64,000 bases of DNA. Source: Apostichopus japonicus (Eukaryota > Echinodermata > Holothuroidea > Aspidochirotida > Stichopodidae). Below are positions 36,201 to 51,200 of the stretch, piece by piece. The position numbers and the translations under genes are program-made. The stretch is from the NCBI RefSeq assembly GCF_037975245.1, contig NC_092563.1:13318001-13382000 (forward strand), read 5' to 3'. The notes below the pieces were generated by a model. That model saw only the letters and a list, made by a program, of their open reading frames with translations, was not told the origin of the DNA and did no database searches. Numbering within the stretch: position 1 is the first letter of the stretch; each line of letters begins with the position of its first letter.

Positions 36201-39200
36201 TTGACCATCTGTAAATGCTTCATTAGATTCTTGAGCATCAGAACCCTCAAGAAGCCTTCGAGTGGAACGCTCTTTATAGAGTCTATATCAGTGACACTTG
36301 TGTGTTCAGCAAAATTGATGTCAACTGGCAAAGGGAACATAATTTCAGATATATTATACCTACGTTTGGCTGTTGTGTGGCTTGGATTTTACAGAGCATG
36401 AAGGAAAATAAATGTTGTGTAAAACTTAGTCAATCAAGGCATTTTAGACCACTTTACACCTGCAAAGAGCAGATTGGCAAGTTTTCTCACCAGTGAGTAA
36501 AGAGGGGTTTGTTTACAAGTGACCAAAACATTGAGCGCTCGATGCAAGAAATCTAAAGCTATCTAGTGAGGGGTGGAATTGACATCTAGATATGTGGACT
36601 TGGGAATCACATTAGTTTCACAATTCGATATATGAAAGTCAATGCGGATATGACATGGAGTATGCTATTCCTTTAGTATGTGAGTTCTAACCTTGGGTCA
36701 GAACAGATAACATTTGTACACTAATGCAACAGGATGACAAATATAAAGAAATATTCAACTAGAGAACATTGTTTTCTCTACACATACATTTGCACTGATG
36801 ACACCACAGATAACCTACTTATAGTACTAAAATTCCCTCTCTGGGAGAAAGGAGAAAGCATTTACCTGGCAAAGGCAAGTATTTTCAAAGATCTATATCT
36901 GGAATTTTTAACTAGCAGTGTGAAAACCTCAGTAAAAGTGTGGCAGTAAACGTTCATCGTAATGTAACCCTCTTACTTTAAAACAAACAAAATGTTTTCC
37001 ATCATAAAAGTACAAGTTGCAGTTCTTTCTTTACTTACGTCTCTATCTGGTTCTCCTCTTGTCCGTTTTCGTTTTCGGATTCTCATTGGATTCTCTTTGG
37101 CTTTTGGATCGGCTGGTAAAATAAAAACCATAATATGATGATGATGATGATGAAAAACACACACTGCATCAATGAGCATTGGTGTAAACGTAATCTGGCC
37201 CTAGAAAGCATAAACAAATATAGCTGATTTATACGAAAAGTGTAGTTTTCATTCCTCAACAAAAATTCTGCAGCTCAAATTTGTGTAGATATCCCATAAA
37301 TGAGTCTGTTAATAACATTTCTCAATTGTTTGATAATACAATACCATGAGATTTCTGTACCCACCCTTCCTACTTCATTAACTATTTCTCTGAGGTTGGG
37401 AAGAAGATACAGCAATACTTAGATAGTGGAGTGTTAGCTCAGTGGTTAACGCCGGTGCCTTTCAATCATAAGGTCCCAAGTTCGAGTCACTCCAAGATTA
37501 ATGTATGTCGTCTAGTCACAGAGTTTTTGACATATGACAATTCATAATCATGGACGTTAAATACGAATGTAAGAGACTGACTTCAGTCAGCTTGCGGCTT
37601 TGATAAGCCAATGATGGCTTCTTCGCGAGTTCCTGCTTGCAGGAGGATCTAAAATACATACAATATCCATATATAAAAGCCCTCCCTACCTTGATAGCTC
37701 TTTTCTGTCATTAAAGTAGAAGATACATCAAATATTAGATATCCATACACAAACACGCCCCTCCCTAACAACCCCCTCCCTACCTCTGTAACTATTCTGT
37801 GTGGTTAGAGTAGATGCAATGCACCAAACAGTCAGCTTGGCCAAGGCACGCCCTCTCGGGTCTGTGATGCTGTTGTTGTGGCTGGGATCGGAGAGTAGAC
37901 GGGGCAGGACTCTTCTCAGGAGAGCGATGGTGAGTTGCTCGTTGTCCACCTGGAATATTCCATAGGCTGCCTCGGCTGTTAATATTCAATGGATTAAACA
38001 TATCTTTGTAAAACCTAGAGGTACAAATGCATGACTGTGCACCTAATTCTTAGAGGTTTAATAAGAGAATAAGATTTTTGTTGCCTACTTCAGTAAAACT
38101 GAAACTCACTAAGATTCACTGACCAATCTACATTAGCAAAACATTGATATGCCAAGGGGATAGGGGTGGGTGGGGGTGTTGGCATGGAGATAGGGGTCTG
38201 AATATGATTGGGAAGGGTAGAATGTAGAGGTGTGTGGGATAGGATGTTTTGTGAATGAATTTTTAATGCCTAGTGTTGAAAATCTGATTTTAAAGACAAT
38301 TAACATACAGAGTGACTGACATACAGACACCAGGCAGTTAAATAAGCTGTCAAGCTTTGCTGGTTCGATGCCTTCTCTCTCAGGGACATTTACACCCACT
38401 CCAATAGGAACAGCTTTCTTCATAACGTTGTTAATATCTTATAAATTCTTGATAGAGTCATCTTACAATGTTTCGGTCGCGGACTGTCCACACTTACCAG
38501 CCAATGCCAAATCATCTCTTCGGTTTAGTTTCAGGACTTCACTGATCACACTCCAACAGATCCAGGTCACTCCTGACATATTAAACATCATCTCTAACTG
38601 CGGCTGCAACCTCTTAAAGAGCACCTTCCTCACCATGATCTCCTGGAATGCACTGGAGAATAAAAACGTGCTGGGGTCCTTTGAAGCCAGGGAGGGGTTG
38701 CTACCATATTCCTGGGCCTTCTCGGAGGTCCCCGATGAATGGCTCTTCATTTTCTCGATGACTGATGTCATCATGGCAATTCTAGCAGAGAAAGAAAGAT
38801 AGTATAAAAAAAAGAAGAAAAATAGTCAGCAGAAAATACGTACCAAGCATCATTTAGTAAAGTCTAAAAGAGACAAATCGTGCAAGTCAAATGAAATTCT
38901 TGGACCTTTGTGATGATGCATTCCAATCTTAAGTTAACATAAAACAGCCCACCTATGTAGGCAATGTTTTTGTGAAAAATTGTTTTCCATCACTAATTAT
39001 TCACATTTAATTCTCAAAATTTTGTCATCCTACTCTTATTATACACATTTAAAAATGAAATTGGAAATTTCTAACTTTTTGTTAAAAATCTTTAATTCAC
39101 TATTTGAAATGAAATATAACTAGTCACGTTATTGAGCCATATTGTTATGGGATGAGTGAAAAAGAGGGGAGATCCCAACTATTACCCCCCCCCCTCCGTT

Positions 39201-42200
39201 CCCCATAATGGGTTACCACTATGTCTATTCTGAAATCTTGTCTTACCTATACCTCTCGGCATAATTAAAGTGAAAGTTAACTTTTTGGCTGGGTTTGGGC
39301 TCTAGAAACATATCAAGTGGTCACCAAGCTCTCCCTATCCCCCCTCCACCCCTTGTGGTTTTGCCACTATGATCCATTCTGAAATATCATCTTACCTCTC
39401 TGTATTATTAAAGTGAAAGTCAACTTTCTGGCTGGGTTTGGGCCCTAGAATTATACCAAGTGTTCACCAAGCTCTCCCCCACTCCCCCCCACTCCTCCAA
39501 CCTCTTGTGGCTATTCACTATGTTCCATTCTGAAATATTATCTTACCTCTCTGTATTATTAAAGTGGAAGTCAACTTTCTGGCTTGGTTTGGGCTCTAGA
39601 AACATCTCAAAGAAGGCCCAGACCTTGCTGTCTCCTGAAGCATCCACTCCTACAGCATTACTACTGAGCCATGCAGCTGCACAGACTCCCAGGCTAAACA
39701 TCTCACTACAGATCCCCTCTGCAACTTTCTGCATAAAAGAATATGATAACAGAGTGATACCCTGACAATGTAAACATTGTTTCATTGAAATCAAAATTAT
39801 CATAGACAACTTCAAATGATCTTATCAGAGATTTTAATGACCATGAAAAATTATGTCAAAGAAAAAACTATTCAAATTGTTTTCACAGTGGTAAAGTTGT
39901 CAAATTTTGACCTCTGGTGACCTCAAATGATCTCTGCTTCACTCTATGACACACTATAGCATTCCTATAGTCAACCTGAGACAACAACATATAAAACTTA
40001 TATTCCTCTCAGGTGTCGTTCAGATAATGTGTTTAAAAGACCCTCCAATTTCCCCCTCTAGTGCTCTCTTATAACAACCATAGTCCAGGCTTTACAGTAA
40101 TTCTATACAAACCATTTTCTTTTTATTGAGAAATGAACCTTTAAACATCAGATACTCATCAATCAAAGTGACTGAACTACTAAGTCTAACTCACATGCCA
40201 TCAGGACAGGATCATCAGATGCACTGGTCAGTAGAAAAACATGAAGTTTCAATGGCTTCAAAGAAACATGTTTATAAACACATTTCAAATATATAGGAAC
40301 CTGGTAATGGATGTCATGCTTAGGTCCTCTGTTATTTAAAGAACATATTTTTGGTTGAGTTTATTACACATTACATAACAATTAATTAACCTTAATATTT
40401 AGACCTCAAACTGTGAAGCCAAAGTCATCATCGACCTAACTTTAAAGCAGCAGTTCAGACATTTCAGCATATGTTAAAAGTAAACATCTTGAAAATTATA
40501 ATAGCCATAGCAACCATAGCTGCTCAAATTTTCCACCTAGGAGACATAGGCACCGAAATTCTGCATACGTCGTTCTTGAGAACGGCCTGAAGGTTTGTTT
40601 CTAGCTGGCTCTGTCTTGGAAACATGTGGCTAGGAGTGAAACATTTATGTCTCATAGATGTTATATGTACTATTACCTGGACCTGTTCCTTGCCAATATA
40701 ATCATGCTCCCAGGCAGCCAGTGTCTGTTCAACAACACTGGGAATGTAATGACAAAGCTCTTCACAGCCCATTTGTCTGCAAGAGAGGAAACAAATATTC
40801 ATAATACAAATAATACATATTCATATATAAATATACAAATAATGTATCATAATATAATATATATATACAATAATATATACAATAATATATATATACAAAT
40901 AACATATAAATATAAAAAATACATATGCAAATAATACATATTCATAATACATATTCATAACACAAATAATGGGAAATAAAATGATAAATAAAAGGAAGTT
41001 TTGCAAAATCCAATCATGCTGTGATAGTAGTGATTGCCTTGTTTCCTGTTTCCTATTAAGGTGACCTATTTGACACAACCTTTCACCGACGGTAAATCTA
41101 AATAAATGTTGAACAACTTCCATGAAGTTTAATATGACACATGGCAGAGTGTAATATTACTCTCAGCTCAATGTTATATATATGTTACTATAAAATTTAC
41201 AAAGCAGATCATCAACTACACAATGCTGAGCACTTCTGCCCTTAATTATTTACTTAAAGCTATTTTTCAATCTGCTATAGTCAAGTTTTTATAAACATTA
41301 AAACATATCACTGAAGACATGTGACAAAAAGATCAACATAAATCATTTGTAAGTAATTTTTCAGTAGCCAATGAGAGTATGTAATGTATCTTACATGGCC
41401 TTAATGTCCCCTGAGGTATAGAACAGTTGCACCAATTGGTCAATCTTCATCTGTTCTGTCTGGGCAAGGGGGAGATACATGGGTTTTGCACCTAACTCAT
41501 CAGGGAGACACTGCTGAGCCCAGCGCTCAAAGAACGATTCTTCGTCGTTATTTAAAACCATCTGATCAAAGAAAGCAAAAAGAGTAAAAGAAGAAGAAAA
41601 AGGCAGGTTAAGTGCTGGACAGGAGAAGATACAAAGAGGTCTAGAATAGTATGTGATATCTGTGGTCTGTATTGGAGTTGTCACTCTCTTGTGGTATCAT
41701 ACTCCACTGATAATGTAAGATACAAAGAGGTCTAGAATAGTATGTGATATCTGTGGGTCTGTATTGGAGTTGTCACTCTCTTGTGGTATCATACTCCACT
41801 GATAATGTAAGATACAAAGAGGTCTAGAATAGTATGTGATATATGTGGTCTGTGTCACTCTCTTGTGGTATCATACTCCACTGCTAATGTAATATACAAA
41901 GAGGTCTAGAATAGTATGTGATATCTGTGGTCTGTATTAGAGTTGTCACTCTCTTGTGGTATCATACTCCACTGATAATGTAAGATACAAAGAGGTCTAG
42001 AATAGTATGTGATATCTGTGGTCTGTATTTGAGTTGTCACTCTCTTGTGGTATCTGATACCACTGATAATGTAATATACAAAGAGGTCTAGAATAGTATG
42101 TGATATCTGTGGTCTGTATTTGAGTTGTCACTCTCTTGTGGTATCTGATACCACTGATAATGTAAGATACAAAGAGGTCTAGAATAGTATGTGATATCTG

Positions 42201-45200
42201 TGGTCTGTATTGGAGTTGTTCTCTCTTGTGGTATCATACTCCACTGATAATATTATACTTTGTAACTGAAGTCTGTCACTGAAGTCCATGAAAAATGCAC
42301 CAGAAATTATGAAAATTTAAGCAAACGCTTAAAGACATTTTTGGAAAACCAAAATATAACATAAATATGTTACATTTAAATATGAAGAACACAAAGAGTT
42401 GTTTGCATTGTATTAAACAATGAATACCTCACGAATTAGCAATGGCAAAACGGCGATAACCAGATACATTTGTGGAGCATTATAAATATGATTGCAACCC
42501 AAGTAGCGAAATGTTAAAATAGACAGACTGGAATGTGAGCATTTATTGTCTATGATTTCAGATTCTGATTCCAATGTTACCAGTGGAATATCATTCATCA
42601 AGGTTACACATGGGGTTTAGATAATCTATTTTACCTGAAGATTTTCATAGTTCAAGGTGCAAAGGACAAACAGATGATACTTATTCCTCAGTACTACTTT
42701 AAGGATAATGGTAAATGCAACATTTGGTTCTGGGTTACTTTGCAACCTGAAAACATGTAGATTTTATGAGAGTGCGCCTTCATGTTCAAGCTTTTGTTAA
42801 GTGATAAATGAAGTGTCACACAAGAACATGGAGTAACAAGTGTGTCACATACAGATCCAGAAAGGGGGGGGGGGTGTATGACCCTTCCCCCTAACATTTC
42901 AACTACAGACAAAATCTTAAAACTTGTTTTTTTGTTATAGATTAAATGGCTAATAACTCATCGATAAACAGCAGTCATAAAGTTGTCTCCACTTGGAACT
43001 TTATTAGTATGATTGATGGGCACCAATTGTGTGCAATTATTACCAGCTTCGTTACAAGGAAAGAAAGTTACAAGCCGACAGGAAAATGCATCATATCATA
43101 ATCATGGCACGCAAATAGTAAAAGATATTTTGCCAAGCGTTTCCTGCTGTTGCTGTAATGTTCATTGCTTGCAAGAGCTCTTGGCAAAATTGAAAGATGA
43201 TGGTTTGCTTAAATTTTTGCAACTATTTGTTCAAAACATTATTTATGTAAAAATAACATGGTTGTAAGAATGAAGCATTGTTAAAAGCTGGTGTAAAGAT
43301 GAAGGCACCAAACATAAAATAATATTGTCATTTGATACTACTGTTAATGCAACTTTTACCTTTACTTTGAAACTCTGGGTTAGAACTCTCATAACATTTC
43401 AATTGACAATTTCATTACTGAATAAAAAATAAAAAAAGCTGCAGAAAGAGCTATGGCTGATGAAATCCACATTATTATTCTTTGTGTTAGTTATATCCCA
43501 ACAATACTGGGAATATTTAATTAGCTGTCTGGGTTTGCAAAGCAGTTTTACTATCCTCCCCCTCTTCCCAACCTTCCCCACCCTCAACCCACCCACTCAA
43601 ACACCATGCATATTGTAAGAGTCTGCTATATTACATTTGTCAACACATTTTAACTGTTTGGAAGGACCTATGTTACATTTATGTTACATTTACATGTCAA
43701 GGCTTACAGCACTTATCACTGTAGACGTACCAAGAGACCTAGTCTATGATAGGCAGACATGGGAGCAGACAATACTCAGTAATTTAGGTAATGTTAAATG
43801 CTAACAGAAATGACCGTACCGTCCCAATTTCCATTTACTGTCCCCAGATTGAAACTGTCCTAGAGCTCCACACTGTCCCTAAATTCCATCTACTATCCCT
43901 GGAGCAAGTGTCACAAGAACTTTTCCTGATTTCTTAAAAGGCACCTGAATGATCTAACTTTTGCCAGTTTGGTCTTCCATACACAGAAACAACACGTTGA
44001 GGGTAAGCTCTTTAAGAGTAAAACCAAAGAGTTCACTCACAGATAAAGGCAACCGAATTATTGAATAATTTCCCAGCTGGTAAATGTAGGTATTGCAGGA
44101 TCTAGAGCATTTGACCTTCGGCCTTCAAACAAAGCACCATCAAACACTCAGATGTTTTCTCAAAGTTCAACCCATCCCTGTTAACATACAGTGTACAGTA
44201 TATCTATAACTATTCCTAGGTGTCAAAATGATGAGTTACTCAACATCAATACCATGTCCTGGATGTTTTGAAATAAGATATGTTCACCTTACATGATAAG
44301 GCAAGTGGGATAAGCAGAAGATGGCGAATGATAAGGAGATTAGGTATTGTTAAAGGCTAACAACACTCTCACAGCAGATGTACCATTGAAGAGGCCTAGC
44401 CTATGATAAGCAAATGGAAGCATTAGATGGTAAAATGATTAGGAATCGTTAAAGGTTAAGTTACAGGCTATCTTCAACTCATTGAAAGAGAAGTACTAAT
44501 ATGGACAATGCAAATTATTTTGAGTGAATCTGATTCTGAATTTTTAAGAATATAAACTATTTTCAAAACTTATGATGAGAACTCTTTTGAACAGAATTTG
44601 TTTCAGGTTTATGATGCAACTTGTAAACTAACATATCTCACCCTAATAAATATATCCTACATATTTAAAGTCCATAAGTTGATGAAGCTGTTTCACTAAA
44701 ATCTTAAGTTCTATTAGGAGAAAGAAGCAAGTACTAATATTTTTTAGTTGCAATAAATGAATTCAACCCTGTCCCCCACCCCCCCCCCCCCATATTCCCT
44801 TCAATATCTCAACTCATGAAGTTTCCATTTCAAAAAATTAAGGAAAAGTTCACAACTGTCCCTTAAGTTACTCACTGACCAAAACGTATTGACTTGAAAG
44901 TGCTAGAAAGGACCAGGTGAGAAAACAAAGCAATGAATGAGGTGTTGGCAAACATTGATGCAAGCATTGCTCCAAAAATGATTTACTTGAGGTTGAAATC
45001 TAACAATACTCAACAGAATGATGGGCATGATATGTAAGTATGAACATGAAAATGAGTGAGAGATGGGTTATAGCAGCAAGGAGGGGGGTTTATAGGGGCA
45101 GGGAGGGGGACTGGGTTAGGGAAAGAAGGAAACGTAGGAAATATGCACGGGTGGTGAAGGCGTGATGGAAATGAGGGTAAGGCAAAATGGTTTGAAAGTT

Positions 45201-48200
45201 GTTGATCTGTATGAAAGCAATCTTTATGAGTTGAAATCTTATTTTGCAAAGTGGTTACTAAGTAACTGTAACACCTTTAACAAACACAATCAATATTTCA
45301 TTCTAAAGCATTCATGGTCAAAGAATTTTAACCATCTTTTTTTCAACTAAAAATATTTTGTGGCCCATTTTTGGTTCTTGTCATACATTTTGCAGACCAC
45401 TGTTGTGAAGTATCTTTCTGCTTTGATCACAGGCTACCATCATATTTTGAGCAATACACAAAGACTCCTAATTCCTCTGCAGCCCAAAAGTTTCTTGTTA
45501 ATTTCGTGAGCAATACTGAGAGGTTTGGCACATTATCGTCAGTTATCAATAAACCCCTACAGTTGCAATAAAAGCAGTCTTTTGGGCATTGGATGGCAAT
45601 TTAACCAAATTTACCCAAGTACTATATGACTCAAATAAAGATTGTAATGGATCAAAACTATAAATACACCTTGCTTTGATTGCTTGACCAATTCAAGCTT
45701 AATGAGCAAATGCTTGTTACATGAATTTGATTAGATTTCTCAACATTTTGTCACCCACTCACACTTTTCAAAGTGGTATGAAGCATATAAAACAAAATGG
45801 CAACTTTTGAATGAAACTGGACTAATCAAGCAAATAACCTACACTGATATTTGACTAAAAGCATTAAATGGCATCAAAAATTGATCAAAAACAACTCTAA
45901 AGTAAAAGGAAGGGAGGCATGAAATATGAGAGGCATGAAATAGTGTATGTACAACAGCATTTAGTCATTCTTTCACTGCAAACAAATTACAAGAAAATGT
46001 CATCTCCATCATCAAAATTTTGCTTCTGCTGTGTAATGCTCTTGATTAAAAAAAAAAAAAGAAGAAAAATTAACAGCAACTCGTGTGTTTCCTTGTTATT
46101 TTTGCTAGTGTATGATGCACCTAAAAAGCAACTTCTTTGGCAAGTTTATTTATTTATTTTATCTCGCTTTGGTCAAAACCGGCAGGCAAAAATTGGTAAA
46201 TGTTACGAAACCTGCTGAGTGAAGTGACACTGATACCCTAATGATGATCTCCCCAAAGAATCAGCTTGGAACTGGCCTGTGTTTACCAACTGATGGAATA
46301 AAAAGAGGCAAAACAAACAGAGAAACAGGCAAGAAATTACAGTCAGCCCTGATGAGCGGTCAACAAAGTCTCACACTTTATATCAACCAGCCTTAGAGAG
46401 TAAGAAATATGAGAGTGATGGTATTGAAACGTTTCCACTGTTTCACTCAAAATTTGTGCACCATTTCCCTGATATTGTACTATTCCTTTTGACGTTGCAA
46501 GTTAAGTTTGCAAAAGTCTGTCAGAGTTTAATTCTTCTCTTCATGAGCAAAACATTGAGCAAACTGGTTGAATTGTCACTGTAGGCAAAAGTATGGTGCT
46601 GAGGGGGCTGTAGCATCCTGCCGCCAGGCTGTATGGGACACAAAATACGTTGTGCTGTGCAGTTACACACCATAGGAACGGTACTACTTGTCTATCATGA
46701 TAACCTCTATGATTTGATATATTGATTACCATAGGCACGGTACTACTGGTCTCTCAAGATAATCTCTATAGTTTGATATATTGATTACCATAGGCACGGT
46801 ACTACTGGTCTATCATGCTAACCTCTATAGTTTGATATACTGATTCAGCCTTGCTGCAGGGCATCTTGCAGCTGCTGCAGCTTTGCTATTTGACACAGTG
46901 TCTAAAATATGTTGAGCACTTTTTACCTACTAAAGACATCTGTATCATTCTCAATGTTTTTTTACATGCTAAAACTGCTAAATGTAAACATTCAAATATG
47001 ATTTTCCTCCAGGTTCTTACCCTCACAACATTATTCCCAGCCACTAAGGTTATGCTTAAAATGAGTCAATACTGGGCTATGTGAGAAGAAATACTCCAAA
47101 GAAGAAGTGAAAGGAGCTGATGTAGTTTGTTTGGGTCATCTTTGCCACTGTGGAAGTTTTTTACAAATAAAACTTCTCCGAATATAAATTCATTTAAATG
47201 TCAACTTAGGACCCCATCTTTGCAGCTATTACTTTGATTCTTCAGGACCATGGACAGTCATTTTGGTGGTTTTTCTGTGCTCTTAGGAATGTATTTATTA
47301 TTTTTACTTTTACATTTTTGACAAATCCTCCAACTAAACCCACACAGAATCTAATGTTTGTCTTATCAAACTCCTTTGCAGAAAACCTTTGCTACTAAAT
47401 ATTGATTAATACATCGATTGCATTTACTTGTGCATTCCTCAGATTAGATCCAAATGTCATTTCAGAGGGTAATTAAAGAAATTAACACCAGATGATTAGG
47501 CAAAATGTAGATGGGATAACACAACCTTGTGTAAGGTAGGGAAGGCAGTGGTGTTGATGTATCTTACCTCAATGCCGTACTGCTGCGATATCAGACACAG
47601 CATCAAAAATGAGATATCATAGAGGGCAGCCTGCACATGCGATCCTTTGCTGCCATCAATCACCGTCGCTTTGGTTAATTCATTGAAGCTGTCAAAGTTG
47701 TGACATTAAAAGAAAGTAAGAAAAGATAAAGAGTAGCTTTCATATACAAGGGATATTTTGTTGTCAAAAGTTGATGTGTCTTTGGTTAAATTCACTAGAA
47801 ATGTAGACGTTGTAAACAAACTGATATAGATATATCAGATAGAGAGAGGGAGAGGAGGGGAGGAAGGGGGGAGGGTGGGTGGTTAGAATGTAAAGGGCTA
47901 ACTATAAGCAAGCTTGTTGCTGTCATATTTTATTGTTACATTGGCTATTTCACATTCACATGTTATCCAAGGAGTGCAATGGAATGTTCATTTATTAAAC
48001 CAATAGGTACATCAATGTCATTTTAAGCTGACCACAACAGTAAAAAGGAAAGAAATCTTTATGTAAAACATTTCATGAAACTTCCAGAGGGATAATATTT
48101 AGAACAGTGTTGTTGGTGCCTGAAGCAAAACTCTGCAAATTATAACTGTATCATCAGCATGAGCCATTCCTGACTGTGACTTTGTAACGATGTTTACTTT

Positions 48201-51200
48201 TCTGATACATTGCCACAACATTAATGAATCAGAACTAAGCCTTTATTTCACCAAAGCTGGATTAACAATACAGCATATTAACAAACACAAACAGTGTTTT
48301 CTTTCGCCATATATTGACATCTCCCATTTTTAAACTTTCAAGTAGCCTTTTATCCATCAAAGAACACTAGTATCAAAGCTAAGCCTCCTGAAATGATCTC
48401 CTCCATCGTACGAAAGCAAGACGAAAGATGATCTGTTCAAATACCTGATGAGCTTGCTGGAGAAAGTCTTGAGTTTATTGGTGGCGGCCGAGGTTGCCGC
48501 TACGAGTTGGAAACTGTTCATGAGAGGATGAAAAACATTTGGCATCTCATCAAGGACAGATTTGTCAGGAACTTCAAGGGACTGAAAGAGGAAGGAATAA
48601 AAGGTATATGATTGAAAAACAGTTCTGAAAGCAACAGTGTTGTAAGATCAAAACTTGTTTCCTTTCACATTCACAATTGTAGACGCTGTCGACGAACATG
48701 AAAGCCGGATTTGTAGTGAGTCTGTACTTGTATTCTAACATAACTCAAGGCTGTTTGGAAATCTAGCATAGAGACTGGTGCAATATTTCATAGTCTCGTG
48801 TTTGTGCTTAGAGACTGGTACTCTTACTGATATAAAGGGGAATTTTACTTGGACTCATGCTGTTGTACCTGTACTACATGTTGCCATGGAAAGATTAGAA
48901 ACCTGCATTAACAGGCCATATCACCAAAACAAACTCCAAGTTAAAGGTAACCAGTATTTGGCAGCTAAATATTTTCCTAAAATTGAACACTTAGTCACTT
49001 ACATCTAATATTGTTGGCAAGGTAGAGTTTGCTTGGATCACATATTCTGATATTTTGTGTATGACACGTGTAGTACATTTACAGCTTGACTACAGGGAGT
49101 TAAACACTTAGTGACTTACATCTAATATTGTTGGCAAGGTAGAGTTTGCTTGGATCACATATTCTGATATTTTGTGTATGAGACATGTATTACATTTACA
49201 GCTTGACTACAAGGAGTTAAACACTTAGTCACTTACATCTAATATTGTTGGCAAGGTAGAGTTTGCTTGGATCACATATTCTGATATTTTGTGTATGAGA
49301 CATGTATTACATTTACAGCTTGACTACAAGGAGTTGAACACTTAGTGACTTACATCTAATATTGTTGGCAAGGTAGAATTTGCTTGGATCACATATTCTG
49401 ATATTTTGTGTATGAGACATGTACTACATTTACAGCTTGACTACAAGGAGTTGAACACTTAGTGACTTACATCTAATATTGTTGGCAAGGTAGAGTTTGC
49501 TTGGATCACAAGGTGCTGCTGAGGAGTGGTGTCAGCTGGAGAATGACGACTCGCTTGCCTAAAAGCAAAAGACAGAGCAAGAAAAGATTATATCATTTTT
49601 GTCTTTACTCTTCACCTCATGAAAAATGGAAAGAAAAACAGAAGAAAAATCAACAGCAAAGAAAATATAAAACAAAATGATAAAGCTGTACTTGGAATCA
49701 AGTCAAGACTTTCCTTGTGATCACACATATGTTAACAGTGTTTCTTAACATGTTATCAATTTGTTATTGTTTGATCAAGTTTGGCATTTTAGTTCCTTCT
49801 CCATTTCCCATTATTTAAAGGAGCAATCCCAACCAAATCCTTTATCCTATTTTTTTATTTATCTGGTTTGATAAACAACTCCACCAAACAACTAACAAAT
49901 AATTTCGTTCCATTTGGGAGATTTTGTTCAAAAGTCATGGCAGTAGCCATTTTATGAACATATGATGCCATTTTAGGGCCACTCAAAGGTGAAATCTCCT
50001 AGTTTCCTTTTTTTTTATTTTTCCAAATTTTCACTTTGAACATAAGAAAATTTATCACTGATATCAGGTAATGTTAGTAACTTCATCATTGTAGCAACAA
50101 CATTAGCAAATACTTGACTCGGGCTTTGTAGACTATGTGACTTAACCGATCTTGAAGAAAGAAGGCCAACTAATGTACGCCTACCTCTTAGCCATCAATT
50201 CTGTAGCTTGTGTCTCATTCAGAAGTTCAAGTTTGACAAGCTGGCTGAGGAATTGTTGGAAGCAGTCGCATCTGTGAAAGGATTCAAAGAATTATCAATA
50301 GGTATTACTCAAAACAAGGAGAGGAGATAAATTCACCTCATTTATGGGCCTCATGTTGATTGAAATCGACATGAGCATGCAAAGATGCAAGTCCACAGGA
50401 CTCTTACTAGGAATAGAAATGACAAAAGAGGGGAATGAATGGAGAGGAGATGGGAGTCGAGGGAAGGACTGGCTGGTTTTTCATTGGTTGTCATTGGCCA
50501 GCATTTATGTCCATTTTCAACAGTGTCCTATGCCATATCCCTATCCACATTACAGAACTTCACCTTAAACCATTTAACTTCTTAGGTCAATAATCTGTGT
50601 TATTTGGGCTTGTTTTGGGTTAATACTAATGTAACTGCAGCATCTTGAAGAAATTTGCCAGAATTGAATTAAAACGTTAACCATTCCTCATGTAGCTTTC
50701 AGTGAATGAAAACAAGCTGCCTGTGTCTTTATGCATTCAGATGTTATCGCATTTGATCAATACTTTGGTACATTTCTCAAAACTGCCCTGTGGACCAAAT
50801 CCAGAGACTTGGAAGAATATATGCACTGTCATTTAACTATGTGTAAAAGTAAGTTGGCCTGAAGTTTCGATCCTAGCAGGATCTTCTACAGAGGCTAAAT
50901 GACAAGTAACAGTAACAGAAGGGACAAAAACATACACAGAATACAGACAGGTTAATGAGCAGGGTGAACACAAAGAGATAGATGTAAGGGGATTAGTAGA
51001 CAAGGGATGGAGAAAAGAAAGAGAGAATAAACATTGTCATTTAACTATGTTCACAAAATGATTTTGGCCTCTCGACCACTTCAGAATAGTATTTAAACAT
51101 TTTTTATAATTTAAAAAGTGAATGGAAACAGCTTTTCTATAATGAAAAAGGAAGAAAGAAGAAAACGAGTAGTCGTGGATGATTTCTTACTTGTGTTTTG

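Noticed and set aside
48984-49510. CRISPR-like regular repeats
   Set aside because: The whole 117-bp unit repeats with no unique spacers, and it copies an exon of a eukaryotic gene.
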